Below are positions 23,640 to 31,756 of a stretch of DNA of 64,000 nucleotides, piece by piece; the stretch's first letter is position 1, and every line of letters begins with the position of its first letter. The stretch comes from Amycolatopsis oliviviridis. Its GTDB lineage: Bacteria > Actinomycetota > Actinomycetes > Mycobacteriales > Pseudonocardiaceae. The position numbers and the translations under genes were made by a program. A model generated the notes under the pieces. It was not told where the DNA came from. It did no database searches and saw only the letters and a program-made list of their open reading frames with translations. The stretch lies in contig NZ_BNAY01000004.1 of NCBI RefSeq assembly GCF_014654365.1, positions 310,001 to 374,000 on the forward strand, given 5' to 3'.

Positions 23640-24524
23640 GTGGGCAAGGGTTCGCGCAAGAAGGGTCCCAAGACGACCTCTGACCGCAAGCCGAAGGTGC
23701 GCGACGTCTTCGTCGGCCAGCCCTTCGAGGGACTCGCGGCGGAGACCGAGCTGATCGCGTTGCGCGAGTTCGTCCCTTCGGCGACGGCGGCGCTCACGCT
23801 GGCGGGCTCCGGCGAGAAGGTCACCCTCGGCACGGTGCTGCCGATGGCGGCGGCCGCCTTCGTCCGGTCCGACGGCGAGCGCTACGTCGGCATGCAGGTG
23901 CAGACCCGGTCCTCGGACATCAGCCGCGACCTCGGCCGCGCGCTCCAGTGGGTGCTGGAGGCCAAGGAGGGTGACGTCCTGTCCGTGCCGGACACCACGA
24001 CGCCGCCGACGGCCGACGAGAAGGCCCGTCTGCAGGACCTGCTCGACACGACCGTCGAACTCGACGCCACGCTCTACAACGACTTCGCCTGGTGGCTGCC
24101 CGAGGACGCCGACGCGAGCGGCGACGTCGCGCTGTCCCTCGAACGCGCGAACGCGGCGATCATGCCGACCGAGCGCCTCGGCGCGGGTGCCTACTGGGTG
24201 CTCGCCGGGGAGAAGGCGCACCTGCGCTGGGTCCGCCCCGAACCGGAGAACCTGCTGCTGCAAGCGCTTGCGCGACTGTCCGCGGCCGGTGAGCTGGGCC
24301 TCGGCGAGGGCTCCCGTTACGCCGGTTCGTTCCGCGCGCACGGGCTGCTCGTCCCGGTGTGGGACCTCGACCCCGAGGCCCACGCCCGCGAATGGGCCGA
24401 CGCGAAGGACCAGCTCGGCGTCCGCCTGGAGGCCGCGCTGAAGTCCCTCGACTCCGAGCCGCTCAACGCCGCCGAGCGCCGCTCGCGCGACGGCCTGATC
24501 GGCCGCCAGCTCACCATCCGCTGA
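23640..24524 (+). CDS. DUF5926 family protein
   Basis: 294 residues from GTG 23640 with GAGGAGG upstream. It opens with the basic MGKGSRKKGPK tail typical of this actinobacterial family and continues with REFVPSATAALTL, an acidic LYNDFAWWLPEDADASGD stretch near 145 and LRWVRPEPENLLLQALARLS near 200. It is soluble and strictly conserved in actinomycetes as a lone gene, of unknown function. The 326-bp gap before it (23314-23639) is a divergent promoter region shared with the His-rich peptide gene; I see no clear operator in it. A family A palindrome follows the stop. Confidence 0.8.
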   Translation: MGKGSRKKGPKTTSDRKPKVRDVFVGQPFEGLAAETELIALREFVPSATAALTLAGSGEKVTLGTVLPMAAAAFVRSDGERYVGMQVQTRSSDISRDLGRALQWVLEAKEGDVLSVPDTTTPPTADEKARLQDLLDTTVELDATLYNDFAWWLPEDADASGDVALSLERANAAIMPTERLGAGAYWVLAGEKAHLRWVRPEPENLLLQALARLSAAGELGLGEGSRYAGSFRAHGLLVPVWDLDPEAHAREWADAKDQLGVRLEAALKSLDSEPLNAAERRSRDGLIGRQLTIR

Positions 24525-24526
24525 TC

Positions 24527-24594
24527 TCGCGTTTCGTCCTCTGGATGCGGTAGTTGCCCGCGCAACCACCGCATCCAGAGGACGAATTGCGCGA
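24527..24594. repeat. Long imperfect palindrome, family A copy 2
   Basis: Arms about 24527-24557 and 24562-24594 pair with a 2-nt indel and one mismatch. The core CGTCCTCTGGATGCGGT is identical to the palindrome at 9782-9851. It separates the DUF5926 stop from the DUF952 start, only 10 bp before the latter, so it may also affect that gene's translation. Confidence 0.8.
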
Positions 24595-24604
24595 GGATGG
24601 TCGC

Positions 24605-24958
24605 GTGATCCTGCATATCTGCCCCGAGGGCGACTGGGCCGCGGTGCCCGAAGGCGGCGTCTACACCGCCGCGTCCCTCGAAACCGACGGCTTCATCCAC
24701 TGCTCGGACCCGGGAACCGCGCACATCCCGGCCAACGCCGTGTTCGCCGGCCGCACCGATCTGCTGCTGCTGGAGATCGACCCGGCGCTCGTCGGCGCGC
24801 CCGTCGTCTGGGAGGACGGCGACCCGCCGCATCCGGCCGCGATCCAGTTCCCGCACGTGTACGGTCCGATACCCCGTAACGCCGTGGTGGCCGTGCACGA
24901 ATTCCCTGTTCAGGGGGACGGTTCGTTCAGAATTCCCGAGTCCGTGTCGAGACGTTGA
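24605..24958 (+). CDS. DUF952 family protein
   Basis: 117 residues from GTG 24605. The DUF952 pattern is clear: VILHICPEGDW start, Y(T)AASLETDGFIHCSDP near 23-38, LLLLEIDPALVGAPVVWE near 57-74 and FPHVYGPI near 86. The family of small alpha/beta proteins resembles a glutathione-S-transferase-like or ADP-ribosyltransferase-like fold in some annotations, but no activity is established. The start follows the palindrome by 10 bp, and no good Shine-Dalgarno is visible other than GAGGATGG. Confidence 0.85.
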   Translation: MILHICPEGDWAAVPEGGVYTAASLETDGFIHCSDPGTAHIPANAVFAGRTDLLLLEIDPALVGAPVVWEDGDPPHPAAIQFPHVYGPIPRNAVVAVHEFPVQGDGSFRIPESVSRR

Positions 24959-25093
24959 GCAGGCAACTCCTCATCCGGCCGGGCGTCTCCCGAAAGTGTT
25001 CGCGGCGAGAGACAACCTGTGGGGGCGGTCATGCGTTTCGGAAGAGGTGAGCCAGGCGAACCTGGCCGCGTGACCCCGGGAGGAGGCGATACG

Positions 25094-25675
25094 GTGACCG
25101 CTGCCGCGACGGTCATCCCGGGGACGGACGTCTGGGGGGACGGCGAGAGCCGAGGGAGAGCCGTGCCTGCCGAGCTCACCGACTTCGGCGACTTCGTGCA
25201 GGCCAGCCTTCCGGGCCTGCTCAGGTACGGGCACGCCCTCACCGGGAATCCACACGACGCCGCCGACCTGGTCCAGACCGTGCTGGAGAAGATCGGCTCC
25301 CGCTGGTCCTACGTGCAGCACAAGACCGGCGACCCGATGGCCTACATCCGCCGTTCGATGGCCAACGCGCACATCAGCCGCTGGCGCCGGACCAAACGGG
25401 AGAGCCTGGTCGCCGACCTGCCGGACACCCAGCCGTACAGTCCGGCCGACCCGTTCGAGCACGAGCCGCTGTGGCAGGCGTTACGCGCGCTGCCGCCGAG
25501 GCAACGCGCGGTGATGGTCCTGCGTTACTACGAGGGGCTGTCCGAAGCGGAGATCGCGGATTCGCTCGGCGTCAGCCAGGGCACGGTCAAAAGCCAGGCG
25601 AGCAAGGCGATCGCCTCGTTGCGCACGAAGCTCGCGCTGTTCGAGCCCAAGGACGAAGGGAGGGAAGCGGGATGA
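25094..25675 (+). CDS. SigE-family ECF RNA polymerase sigma factor
   Basis: 193 residues from GTG 25094, with AGGAGG at 7-nt spacing; GTG 25163 (VPAELTDFGDFV, GGGAG upstream) would give the usual length. Region 2 runs from FGDFVQASLPGLLRYGHALTG through DAADLVQTVLEKIGSRW. Region 4 is ALPPRQRAVMVLRYYEGLSEAEIADSLGVSQGTVKSQASKA-type. It is the actinobacterial SigE-fam type. The downstream gene overlaps by 4 bp and encodes a single-pass membrane protein, the likely anti-sigma factor. Envelope or antibiotic stress is the customary signal for such pairs. Confidence 0.9.
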   Translation: MTAAATVIPGTDVWGDGESRGRAVPAELTDFGDFVQASLPGLLRYGHALTGNPHDAADLVQTVLEKIGSRWSYVQHKTGDPMAYIRRSMANAHISRWRRTKRESLVADLPDTQPYSPADPFEHEPLWQALRALPPRQRAVMVLRYYEGLSEAEIADSLGVSQGTVKSQASKAIASLRTKLALFEPKDEGREAG

Positions 25676-26514
25676 ACATGTCCGAAGAGGACGTGCAGCA
25701 GAAGCTGCGCGACCTGTTCTCCGACGAGCGGCTGGGCGCGGGATCCACGCTGAATCCCGAGACGATCGTCGCGGGCGCCCGTCGCCGCCGTCGTCGCCGC
25801 CAGCTGATGCAGACCACGAGCGGGATGGCCGCCGCGGTCATCATGGTGGGCGGCGGGCTCACGGTCTTCACGATCCACGACAGGGACAACGGCGCGGCCT
25901 TCCCCGGCGACCAGCTCACCATGGGCGCGGCCTCGTCGAGCCTGCCGTTGCCGGGGCCGGGGAGCTCGGTGCCGCCGGAGTCCCCGCCCACGCAGCCGTC
26001 GGAAACGACGTCCACGCCGATGCATTCGACGGCCTCCGACGGGCCCGTCAAGCCGCCGAAGAGCACCGCCGCCACGAAGCCGCCCGCCCAGGGCAAGGTG
26101 ACCACCGGCTCGCTGCTGACGGCCGCCGGCTTCGGCAAGCTCCGGCTCGGGATGAGCGAGTCCGAGGCGGAGGCCACCGCCGGTCCGCTGCGGGCGAAAG
26201 AAGTCCGGGGCACCTGCACGTACGGCTACGCGGAGGGAACGGCCGTCGTTCCGGGGCCGGCGTCGGTTTCGCTGACCGAGGCCGAGGGGATCACCGTCAT
26301 CAACCCGTCGGGCACGGTGCACACCCCGGAGGGGATCGGTGTCGGTTCGACCGAGGCGGACATCCTCGCGGCCTATCCCGGCACCACCAAGGACGGCGGC
26401 GCGTACGTCGCGCCCGCCAGCGCGGTGAGCGCGTACCGGATCTCCGTGGCCAAGGACGGTTCGGCCGTCAGCATCCTGCTGACCAGCAACAACCAGGACT
26501 GCCAGTTCAGCTGA
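25672..26514 (+). CDS. Putative membrane-bound anti-sigma factor
   Basis: 280 residues from ATG 25672, overlapping the sigma stop (ATGA). A cytoplasmic N-terminus (SEEDVQQKLRDLFSDERL) with a run of Arg before the single transmembrane helix (QTTSGMAAAVIMVGGGLTVF at about 44-64). Then come a Ser/Thr/Pro-rich linker and an extracytoplasmic domain of about 130 residues containing two Cys (RGTCTYGYAEG and the C-terminal DCQFS). There is no zinc-finger motif. The role is inferred from gene order and topology; the C-terminal domain with the G-x-G-MSESEAEA repeat is typical of proteins beside SigE-family genes. Confidence 0.75.
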   Translation: MNMSEEDVQQKLRDLFSDERLGAGSTLNPETIVAGARRRRRRRQLMQTTSGMAAAVIMVGGGLTVFTIHDRDNGAAFPGDQLTMGAASSSLPLPGPGSSVPPESPPTQPSETTSTPMHSTASDGPVKPPKSTAATKPPAQGKVTTGSLLTAAGFGKLRLGMSESEAEATAGPLRAKEVRGTCTYGYAEGTAVVPGPASVSLTEAEGITVINPSGTVHTPEGIGVGSTEADILAAYPGTTKDGGAYVAPASAVSAYRISVAKDGSAVSILLTSNNQDCQFS

Positions 26515-26536
26515 GGCTGAGGCCGTCCACGCGAAA

Positions 26537-26577
26537 GGAAACCCGGGCTGCTCCAAGGGGGAGAGCCCGGGTTTTCC
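26537..26577. terminator. Bidirectional intrinsic terminator
   Basis: An 11-bp stem (AAACCCGGGCT against AGCCCGGGTTT) with a 14-nt loop, followed by T-rich sequence on both strands. It serves the anti-sigma gene on the plus strand and the ferritin gene converging from the minus strand. Confidence 0.85.
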
Positions 26578-26602
26578 TGTGGTGGGAGCGTTGGTCAGTG
26601 CG

Positions 26603-27154
26603 TCAGAGCGCGCCGCCCGCGACCGGGGGCATGCTCGAGTCGGCGCCGCCGTCGCCGACGGATTCGCGGTGCAGGTGGTTCTCCACCTCGAACAGGTTGC
26701 CGTCGGCCCGCTTGACGATGTTGAGCAGCGTGGACATCTGGGAGATCTCCTCGACCTGCTCCTTGAGGAACCACTGCGTGAACTGCTCGCCGATGTAGTC
26801 CTCTTCGGCGCGGGCGGCCTTGGCCAGCTGCTGGATGTCGGTCGCGACGTCCTTCTCCTGCTGCAGCGCGAGCTCGATGAGCTCACGGACGTCGGAGAAG
26901 TCGTTGCGGACGTCGCCGGTGCCGGGGATCTCCACATGGTGGTCGGTGTCCAGCATGTACTGGACCAGCGCCATCGCGTGGTTCCGCTCCTCGACGGACT
27001 GCTTGTAGAAGTGCTTCGCGAGTTGCGGCAGGTCCTCGGCGTCGAACCAGACCGCCAGCGCGATGTACTGCTGGGAGGCGTTGAACTCGTTGTGGATCTG
27101 CGCCTGCAGCAGTTCGTAGAACTTCGAGCGCGGTTGCTTCTTGGTGAGGGCCAT
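26603..27154 (-). CDS. Ferritin (BfrB-like iron-storage protein)
   Basis: 183 residues from ATG 27154. Four-helix ferritin: YELLQAQIHNEFNASQQYIALAVWF, KHFYKQSVEERNHAMALVQYM, an EKDVATDIQQLAKAARAEED helix and QFTQWFLKEQVEEISQM carry the ferroxidase Glu/His ligands. The C-terminal tail after LLNIVKRADGN is extended, as in mycobacterial BfrB. The protein stores iron as a mineral core in a 24-mer. No strong Shine-Dalgarno is present. A TATCTT -10-like element 8 bp upstream of the ATG suggests a leaderless message. Iron-box sequences lie 63-150 bp upstream. Confidence 0.93.
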   Translation of the reverse strand: MALTKKQPRSKFYELLQAQIHNEFNASQQYIALAVWFDAEDLPQLAKHFYKQSVEERNHAMALVQYMLDTDHHVEIPGTGDVRNDFSDVRELIELALQQEKDVATDIQQLAKAARAEEDYIGEQFTQWFLKEQVEEISQMSTLLNIVKRADGNLFEVENHLHRESVGDGGADSSMPPVAGGAL

Positions 27155-27216
27155 GTATTCGAAGATACGTCATGTCCCTATTCGATTTCCACTTTTTCCT
27201 GGTGATCTCCCCCCTA

Positions 27217-27304
27217 TTAGGTTACCATTACCGACAATAGGTCCACCTTAATTAAGTAAGCCTTCCCTAATTAATTGCGATCAATTAGGGAAGGCTTACT
27301 TAAT
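27217..27304 (-). promoter_or_regulatory. IdeR/DtxR iron boxes and 22-bp palindrome upstream of ferritin
   Basis: An imperfect iron box (TTAGGTTACCATTACCGAC, 27217-27235) is followed by a perfect 22-bp inverted repeat (arms 27251-27272 and 27283-27304, 10-nt spacer). The right arm contains TTAGGGAAGGCTTACTTAA, which fits the degenerate box TWAGGTWAGSCTWACCTWA at 17 of 19 positions. The left arm carries the same site inverted. The region is strikingly AT-rich. It lies 97-150 bp upstream of the ferritin start, compatible with activation by iron-loaded IdeR, and also just past the arginine deiminase stop, where it can terminate that transcript. Confidence 0.7.
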
Positions 27305-27311
27305 GTGTTTC

Positions 27312-28523
27312 TCAGATGCTTTCGCGCCGGATCGGGCACGACATGCAGCGCGGCCCGCCGCGGCCGGAGCCCAGCTCGGAGCCGGTGATGGCCAGTACCT
27401 CGATACCGGCCTCCGCCAGGCGGGCGTTGGTTTCCACATTACGTTCGTACCCGACGACGACGCCGGGGGCGAGCGCGAGGGTGTTGTTCCCGTCGTCCCA
27501 TTGCTCGCGTTCCGCGGTGACCGGATCGAGTCCGGTGTCGATGACGCGGAGCCGGTCGATTCCCATCGCTTCGGCGGCCGCGGTGAGGAATGGGGCAGGC
27601 CCTTCCACCTTCACCGAACCGTCGTCGGTGGGGCGCATGGTGAACGCGGTCAGGGAATCGCGGGAAAGCGGATACATGACGACGGCGTCGGCCGCGACCA
27701 TCGTGCAGACGGTGTCCAGATGCATGGTCGCGCGGGTCTGCTGGATCGGGACGGCGAGCACGGTGTGCGCGATGCCGTCGGCGAACACCGACCGGGCGAG
27801 GGACTCGGCGCCCGCGGCGGTGGTCCGCTCGCCGACGCCGATGGCCAGGACGCCCGGCGAGAGCAGCATGACGTCGCCGCCTTCGATCGGCGCCGAATGC
27901 GCGCCGTACGCGCGGGCCGCGTGGCGGAACCACGGGTGGTAGGCGTAGATCAGGTCCAGCACGGCGGTCTCGCGGACGCGCGCGGGCATGGTGAGCGAGG
28001 AGACCGCGACCCGGTTGCCGATCCACGCCGACGAGTCACGGGTGAACAGCAGGTTCGGCAGCGGATCGACGGCGAAGTCGTTCGGGTGGTTCATCAGCCG
28101 GACCAGCGAGGCGCCCTCGGCGGCGGGCAGCTCCTCGAAGGTCATCCCCGCCATCAGGACCTCGGCCAGCACCGCGGGGGAGACGCTCGATAGATGGGAG
28201 CGCAGCGAATCGGCCAGATCGGGACCGAGCCGCCGCTCGTCGACGGCCGCGTGCACGCCGGCCGCGTGGGCGCGGGTGTCACCGAGCGCCGTGCGCAGCG
28301 CGTCGGCCAGCAGCAGCACCTCGACACCGCGGCCGCGCAGCACCTCGGCGAACGCGTCGTGTTCCTCCTGAGCCCGGTCCACCCAGGGGATGGAGTCGAA
28401 CAGGAGCTGGTCGTTGTTGCGAGGCGTGAGCCTTTTGAGCTCGTTGCCGGGCCGGTGCAGCAATACCGCGCGCAGGGGGCCGACTTCGCTGTCAACTCGG
28501 GGTGGAGTCGTCTCGTCAATCAC
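27312..28523 (-). CDS. arcA: Arginine deiminase
   Basis: 403 residues from GTG 28523. It hydrolyses arginine to citrulline and ammonia. Family blocks: LRAVLLHRPGNELKRLTP near 18-35, LPNLLFTRDSSAWIG near 155-170, the catalytic His/Asp/Glu regions HSAPIEGGDVMLL and TMHLDTVCTMV, and the catalytic Cys in the C-terminal GPRCMSCPI near 392-400. No arcB, arcC or arginine/ornithine antiporter is next to it, so the energy-yielding ADI operon is absent here. The enzyme may serve nitrogen recycling or acid tolerance. The gene ends at the ferritin regulatory palindrome. Confidence 0.95.
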   Translation of the reverse strand: MIDETTPPRVDSEVGPLRAVLLHRPGNELKRLTPRNNDQLLFDSIPWVDRAQEEHDAFAEVLRGRGVEVLLLADALRTALGDTRAHAAGVHAAVDERRLGPDLADSLRSHLSSVSPAVLAEVLMAGMTFEELPAAEGASLVRLMNHPNDFAVDPLPNLLFTRDSSAWIGNRVAVSSLTMPARVRETAVLDLIYAYHPWFRHAARAYGAHSAPIEGGDVMLLSPGVLAIGVGERTTAAGAESLARSVFADGIAHTVLAVPIQQTRATMHLDTVCTMVAADAVVMYPLSRDSLTAFTMRPTDDGSVKVEGPAPFLTAAAEAMGIDRLRVIDTGLDPVTAEREQWDDGNNTLALAPGVVVGYERNVETNARLAEAGIEVLAITGSELGSGRGGPRCMSCPIRRESI

Positions 28524-28536
28524 CGTTTCACACTAG

Positions 28537-29334
28537 CTAGGGAAGCCAGGAAACTCGCCCCTTGAGCAGCGCGTATCCGACGAAGGAAACGAAATCCAGT
28601 GCGGTGTGCGCCACGATCAGCGGCCACAGCCGGTTCGTCTTCTGCCACAGCCTGCCGAACACCAGGCCCATCACGACGTTGCCGACGAAACCGCCGAATC
28701 CCTGATACAGGTGATACGACCCGCGCAGCACCGACGACGCGACCAGCGAGGTGTTCTCGCGCAGCCCCAGCTGCCGCAGCCTGGTCAGCAGGTACGCGAC
28801 GACGAGCACCTCTTCGGCGAACGCGTTCCCGAAGGCCGACAACGTCAGCGTGATCGGCCGCCACCACGTCTCGCCCAAAGTGGACGGTTGCACCGACAGG
28901 CTGAACCCGAGGCTGTAGGACAGGAAGTACAGCCCCAGCCCCGGAATCCCGATCACCGCGGCGAGCAGGAGACCGTGGACGACGTCGCGGCCGGGACGCT
29001 GTTTGTCGAGCCCGATCTCCGCGAGTTTCATCCCGCCGCGCCACAACAGGTACAGCCCGAGCGCGCCCCAGCCGACCAGCTGTCCCGCGCTCAGGAGCTG
29101 CTTGAGCAGGTCGACCAGGCTCAGCGTCGCCTGGGGGACGTTGAGCTGCGCCTGTTGCTGCGCCAGCGGGACCGGCTGCAGCAGCGAGTCCACAAGGGAC
29201 AGCAGGCTGCGCAGCCCGGAAAGGCCGAGGGTGATGCCGAAGACCACGACGAGTTCGATGACGATCGCGCGACGGCGCGCCGGGTCCTCCACGAACTCCG
29301 GCAGCGCCGGGCGTTCGGGACGCAGCCAGCTCAT
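28537..29334 (-). CDS. CPBP-family intramembrane metalloprotease
   Basis: 265 residues; start at ATG 29334 (MSWLRPERP), a TTG three codons earlier is less likely. Six to eight hydrophobic helices. The CPBP/Abi signature appears as FAEEVLVVAYLLTRL (EExxx motif) near 180, SYHLYQG (His) near 215 and AHTALDFVSF (HxxxD) near 245. Eukaryotic relatives process CAAX proteins; bacterial ones are linked to bacteriocin immunity or envelope protein processing. It starts 14 bp upstream of the arginine deiminase start-side boundary and is on the same strand, so co-transcription is possible. Confidence 0.88.
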   Translation of the reverse strand: MSWLRPERPALPEFVEDPARRRAIVIELVVVFGITLGLSGLRSLLSLVDSLLQPVPLAQQQAQLNVPQATLSLVDLLKQLLSAGQLVGWGALGLYLLWRGGMKLAEIGLDKQRPGRDVVHGLLLAAVIGIPGLGLYFLSYSLGFSLSVQPSTLGETWWRPITLTLSAFGNAFAEEVLVVAYLLTRLRQLGLRENTSLVASSVLRGSYHLYQGFGGFVGNVVMGLVFGRLWQKTNRLWPLIVAHTALDFVSFVGYALLKGRVSWLP

Positions 29335-29357
29335 CCCGCACAAGCTACCGTCGGGTC

Positions 29358-29819
29358 ATGCCCAGGAGTATCGCGACCAACGAAACCGTCGACCGGGCCG
29401 CGCTCGTCGACTTCCTGTCCACCCGTCACCGCGCCATCCTGATGACCACCAAGGCCGATGGCGGCCCGCAGCTCTCCCCGGTGACCTGCGGGACCGATGC
29501 CGAAGGCCGCCTCGTCATCTCCACGTATCCGAAGCGCGCGAAGGTGGTCAACATCCGGCGCGAGCCGAAGGTGTCCGCCTGCGTCCTGTCCGACGAGTGG
29601 AACGACCAGTGGGTCCAGCTGAACGGCACCGCCGAGGTGCTCGACCTGCCCGACTCGGTCGAGCCGCTGGTCGACTACTTCCGCGCGATCTCGGGTGAGC
29701 ACCCCGATTGGGACGAGTACCGCGAAGCGATGGTGAAGCAGGGCAAGAGCATCATCCGCGTCACCATCGAATCGTGGGGCCCGGTCGCCAAGGGCGGCTT
29801 TCCCGCGGAACTCGCTTAG
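29358..29819 (+). CDS. PPOX-class (F420/flavin-dependent) oxidoreductase
   Basis: 153 residues from ATG 29358. Split beta-barrel fold of the pyridoxamine-phosphate oxidase superfamily: FLSTRHRAILMTTKADGGPQLSPV near 17-40, then VISTYPKRAKVVNIRREPKVSACVL near 58-82 and the WVQLNGTAEVLDL strand near 90. This pattern is that of the actinobacterial F420-dependent PPOX group (TIGR03618-like), which reduces small substrates with F420H2. The substrate is unknown. Its stop overlaps that of the convergent DUF2470 gene by 4 bp. Confidence 0.88.
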   Translation: MPRSIATNETVDRAALVDFLSTRHRAILMTTKADGGPQLSPVTCGTDAEGRLVISTYPKRAKVVNIRREPKVSACVLSDEWNDQWVQLNGTAEVLDLPDSVEPLVDYFRAISGEHPDWDEYREAMVKQGKSIIRVTIESWGPVAKGGFPAELA

Positions 29820-30604
29820 CCGAACGAATACGGGCAACCGACGAGCCTGCGGATCTCACCGCTCAGCTGCTGCGGGCCTTCGACCGGACGTGAGAACGCG
29901 AGCCGGACGTCGTGGTCGCCGGAGTCGGCCTCGACCCGCAGCCGCAGGCCGTAGCGGTCCAGCCCGAGCGGCCGGATCCAGCCGTCGCGCAGTTCGGCGG
30001 GCACGTGCTTGGCGAGTTGCTGGACGACGTCGGCGTGGTCGGTCTCCAGATGCCGCAGCCACGCGGCCTCGTAGTCGTGGAACGGGTCCGGCGGCGCGGC
30101 GCTGAACATATGCGGCCGGAGCGAGTGCGTGCCCTCGGCGTCGGCGAGGACCAGCGACGCCGGGGTCAGCCTCAGCAGGGTCAGGCCGTGCCCGACGTCC
30201 AGCAGCCGCTCGTCCGGCCGGGTTTCGGCGATGGACACCGCGCGGGCGCGCGCCGACACCTCGGAGAGCGGGCGGAGCCAGCCGGTGATCCACAGCAGCC
30301 CGCGGATGGGTTCGCGCAGGTCGACCGGCGCCTGATCGGTCAGTTCGACCATCACCGCGAGCTCGCCGCGTTGCGCTTCGTGCGCGCGTTTCACCAGGTG
30401 GTGCTCGTCCGGCAGCAGGACGCTGACGCTGCCGCTCGTGTGCACGTGGTGCAGCTCGGGGATGACTCGGCCGTACTGTCCTGGCAGGTCGCGCTGTTCG
30501 GCGGTCGGCATCAGCGTCGCCGGTCCGTTGCGGGTGGCGATCGTCTTCGCGCGTTCCGCGGGGTTCGGCGCCGGCGGGCGGCGGATGGACGTCGGTGTGG
30601 TCAC
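29816..30604 (-). CDS. DUF2470-domain protein, iron-regulated
   Basis: 262 residues from GTG 30604, with a strong AGGAGGTGAGCC upstream. N-terminal part resembles PPOX-like split barrels (SVSVLLPDEHHLVKRA, LAVMVELTDQAPVDLREPIRGLLWITGWLRPL). The DUF2470 domain occupies the C-terminal third (ETDHADVVQQLAKHVP then IRPLGLDRYGLRLRVEA). DUF2470 proteins are commonly involved in haem or iron use (HugZ-like). The upstream 30619-30637 iron box supports regulation by IdeR/DtxR, so derepression under iron limitation is predicted. Confidence 0.85.
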   Translation of the reverse strand: MTTPTSIRRPPAPNPAERAKTIATRNGPATLMPTAEQRDLPGQYGRVIPELHHVHTSGSVSVLLPDEHHLVKRAHEAQRGELAVMVELTDQAPVDLREPIRGLLWITGWLRPLSEVSARARAVSIAETRPDERLLDVGHGLTLLRLTPASLVLADAEGTHSLRPHMFSAAPPDPFHDYEAAWLRHLETDHADVVQQLAKHVPAELRDGWIRPLGLDRYGLRLRVEADSGDHDVRLAFSRPVEGPQQLSGEIRRLVGCPYSFG

Positions 30605-30618
30605 GGCTCACCTCCTAG

Positions 30619-30637
30619 TTAGGTGAGCCTAACCTGA
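30619..30637 (-). promoter_or_regulatory. IdeR/DtxR iron box
   Basis: TTAGGTGAGCCTAACCTGA matches the iron box TTAGGTTAGGCTAACCTAA at 16 of 19 positions, with both half-sites intact. It lies 15 bp upstream of the DUF2470 start codon, in position for repression, and 62 bp from the divergent gene at 30699. Confidence 0.82.
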
Positions 30638-30698
30638 TTTGCGAGCGGGATGGAAGTAGCCTGGATCACTTCTCGCCGCGCGCGTATAGGTTGACCAG

Positions 30699-31706
30699 GT
30701 GGAAGAGCACAGAATCCGGGGTGTCGAACCACCCGAAGGGGTTCCGGCCGTCAACATGCCGGTCCTGGCGCCCTTGCTCGACCGGCTCATCGTGACGTAC
30801 GGGACGATGCTCTTCACCGCCGGGATGATCGTCGTGCTGGGCGTCTACCTGGCGTTTTCGGGGCGGTACGGGGTCGCCGTGCCCGCGTTCCTGATCTCCT
30901 TCATGACACCGGTCGCGGTCTACTTCGGGTACGTCCTGCTCGTCGGATGCTCGCCGATGCGGAAGCTCACCCGCAAGCCGTTCCGCCTGGTGAGCGGGCT
31001 CGACGACGCCGTCATCGCCGGTGCGTGGGTGAGCGTTCCGCTCGACGGCCGCTGGTTCGTCGTCCGGCTCCCCGCCCCGCTCCGCGCACAACTCGCGGCT
31101 CAGCGGCGGCTGTGGGTGCTGGGGCCGTTCTTCCTGCTTCCTGGTGTGATCGTCCCGCGGAACGGCAAGTTCCGGGACGCCCCCGTGAAGGGCTCGGTGC
31201 CGCTGACGACCCAGCCGGTCTCGCCGGGACGGATGCTCACCCTGCAACGACGGCTCCTGGCGTCGTACTACCTGCTCACCGCCGGTATCGCGCTGGTGGC
31301 GGCCGCCTTCTCGATCTGGGTCGCGATCGATTTCCCGGACCGCCACAGCGTCCTGGTGCCGGACGCGCAGGTACTGGCCGCCCTCTGCCTCGTCGCGACG
31401 ATCGGCCTCGTCATCACGGCCGTCGTGATGACGAAGCCGTCCCCGGAGCCGACGTGGACCGAACTCGCCGTCATCTCCGGACCGGCGTCGGTCAACCTCG
31501 TCGGCATGGTCACCATGCAGGGACGGACGGTGCTGCCCGACGGCCGCGAGGTCACCGTCCGGGCCGGTGGTTCGGATCTGTCCCTGGCCGCGAACATCGC
31601 CGCGACCGGACGGCTGTGGGTGCTCGGAGTGCCGATGGCCGGGAAGACGGCGAAGGCCGGAGTGCCAGGTCACGCGGTTTTCGGGCCGGTCAAGTTCGGC
31701 CGGTAA
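30699..31706 (+). CDS. Membrane protein, paralogue of the next gene
   Basis: 335 residues from GTG 30699. Two hydrophobic hairpins (RLIVTYGTMLFTAGMIVVLG plus VAVPAFLISFMTPVAVYFGY; then YYLLTAGIALVAAAFSIWV plus AALCLVATIGLVITAVVM) alternate with two soluble domains. The C-terminal soluble domain ends in a segment NIAATGRLWVLGVPMAGK ... AGVPGHAVFGPVKFGR, closely repeated at the end of the next protein. The family is unknown to me. The divergent iron box at 30619 may or may not influence it. Confidence 0.7.
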   Translation: MEEHRIRGVEPPEGVPAVNMPVLAPLLDRLIVTYGTMLFTAGMIVVLGVYLAFSGRYGVAVPAFLISFMTPVAVYFGYVLLVGCSPMRKLTRKPFRLVSGLDDAVIAGAWVSVPLDGRWFVVRLPAPLRAQLAAQRRLWVLGPFFLLPGVIVPRNGKFRDAPVKGSVPLTTQPVSPGRMLTLQRRLLASYYLLTAGIALVAAAFSIWVAIDFPDRHSVLVPDAQVLAALCLVATIGLVITAVVMTKPSPEPTWTELAVISGPASVNLVGMVTMQGRTVLPDGREVTVRAGGSDLSLAANIAATGRLWVLGVPMAGKTAKAGVPGHAVFGPVKFGR

Positions 31707-31756
31707 CGAACCCTCGCGTCCCGGCGATCAACCGGCAACCTGGGCTTGGGGGAGTC

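Noticed and set aside
27312..28523. Arginine deiminase pathway operon
   Set aside because: No arcB, arcC or arginine/ornithine antiporter gene is adjacent.
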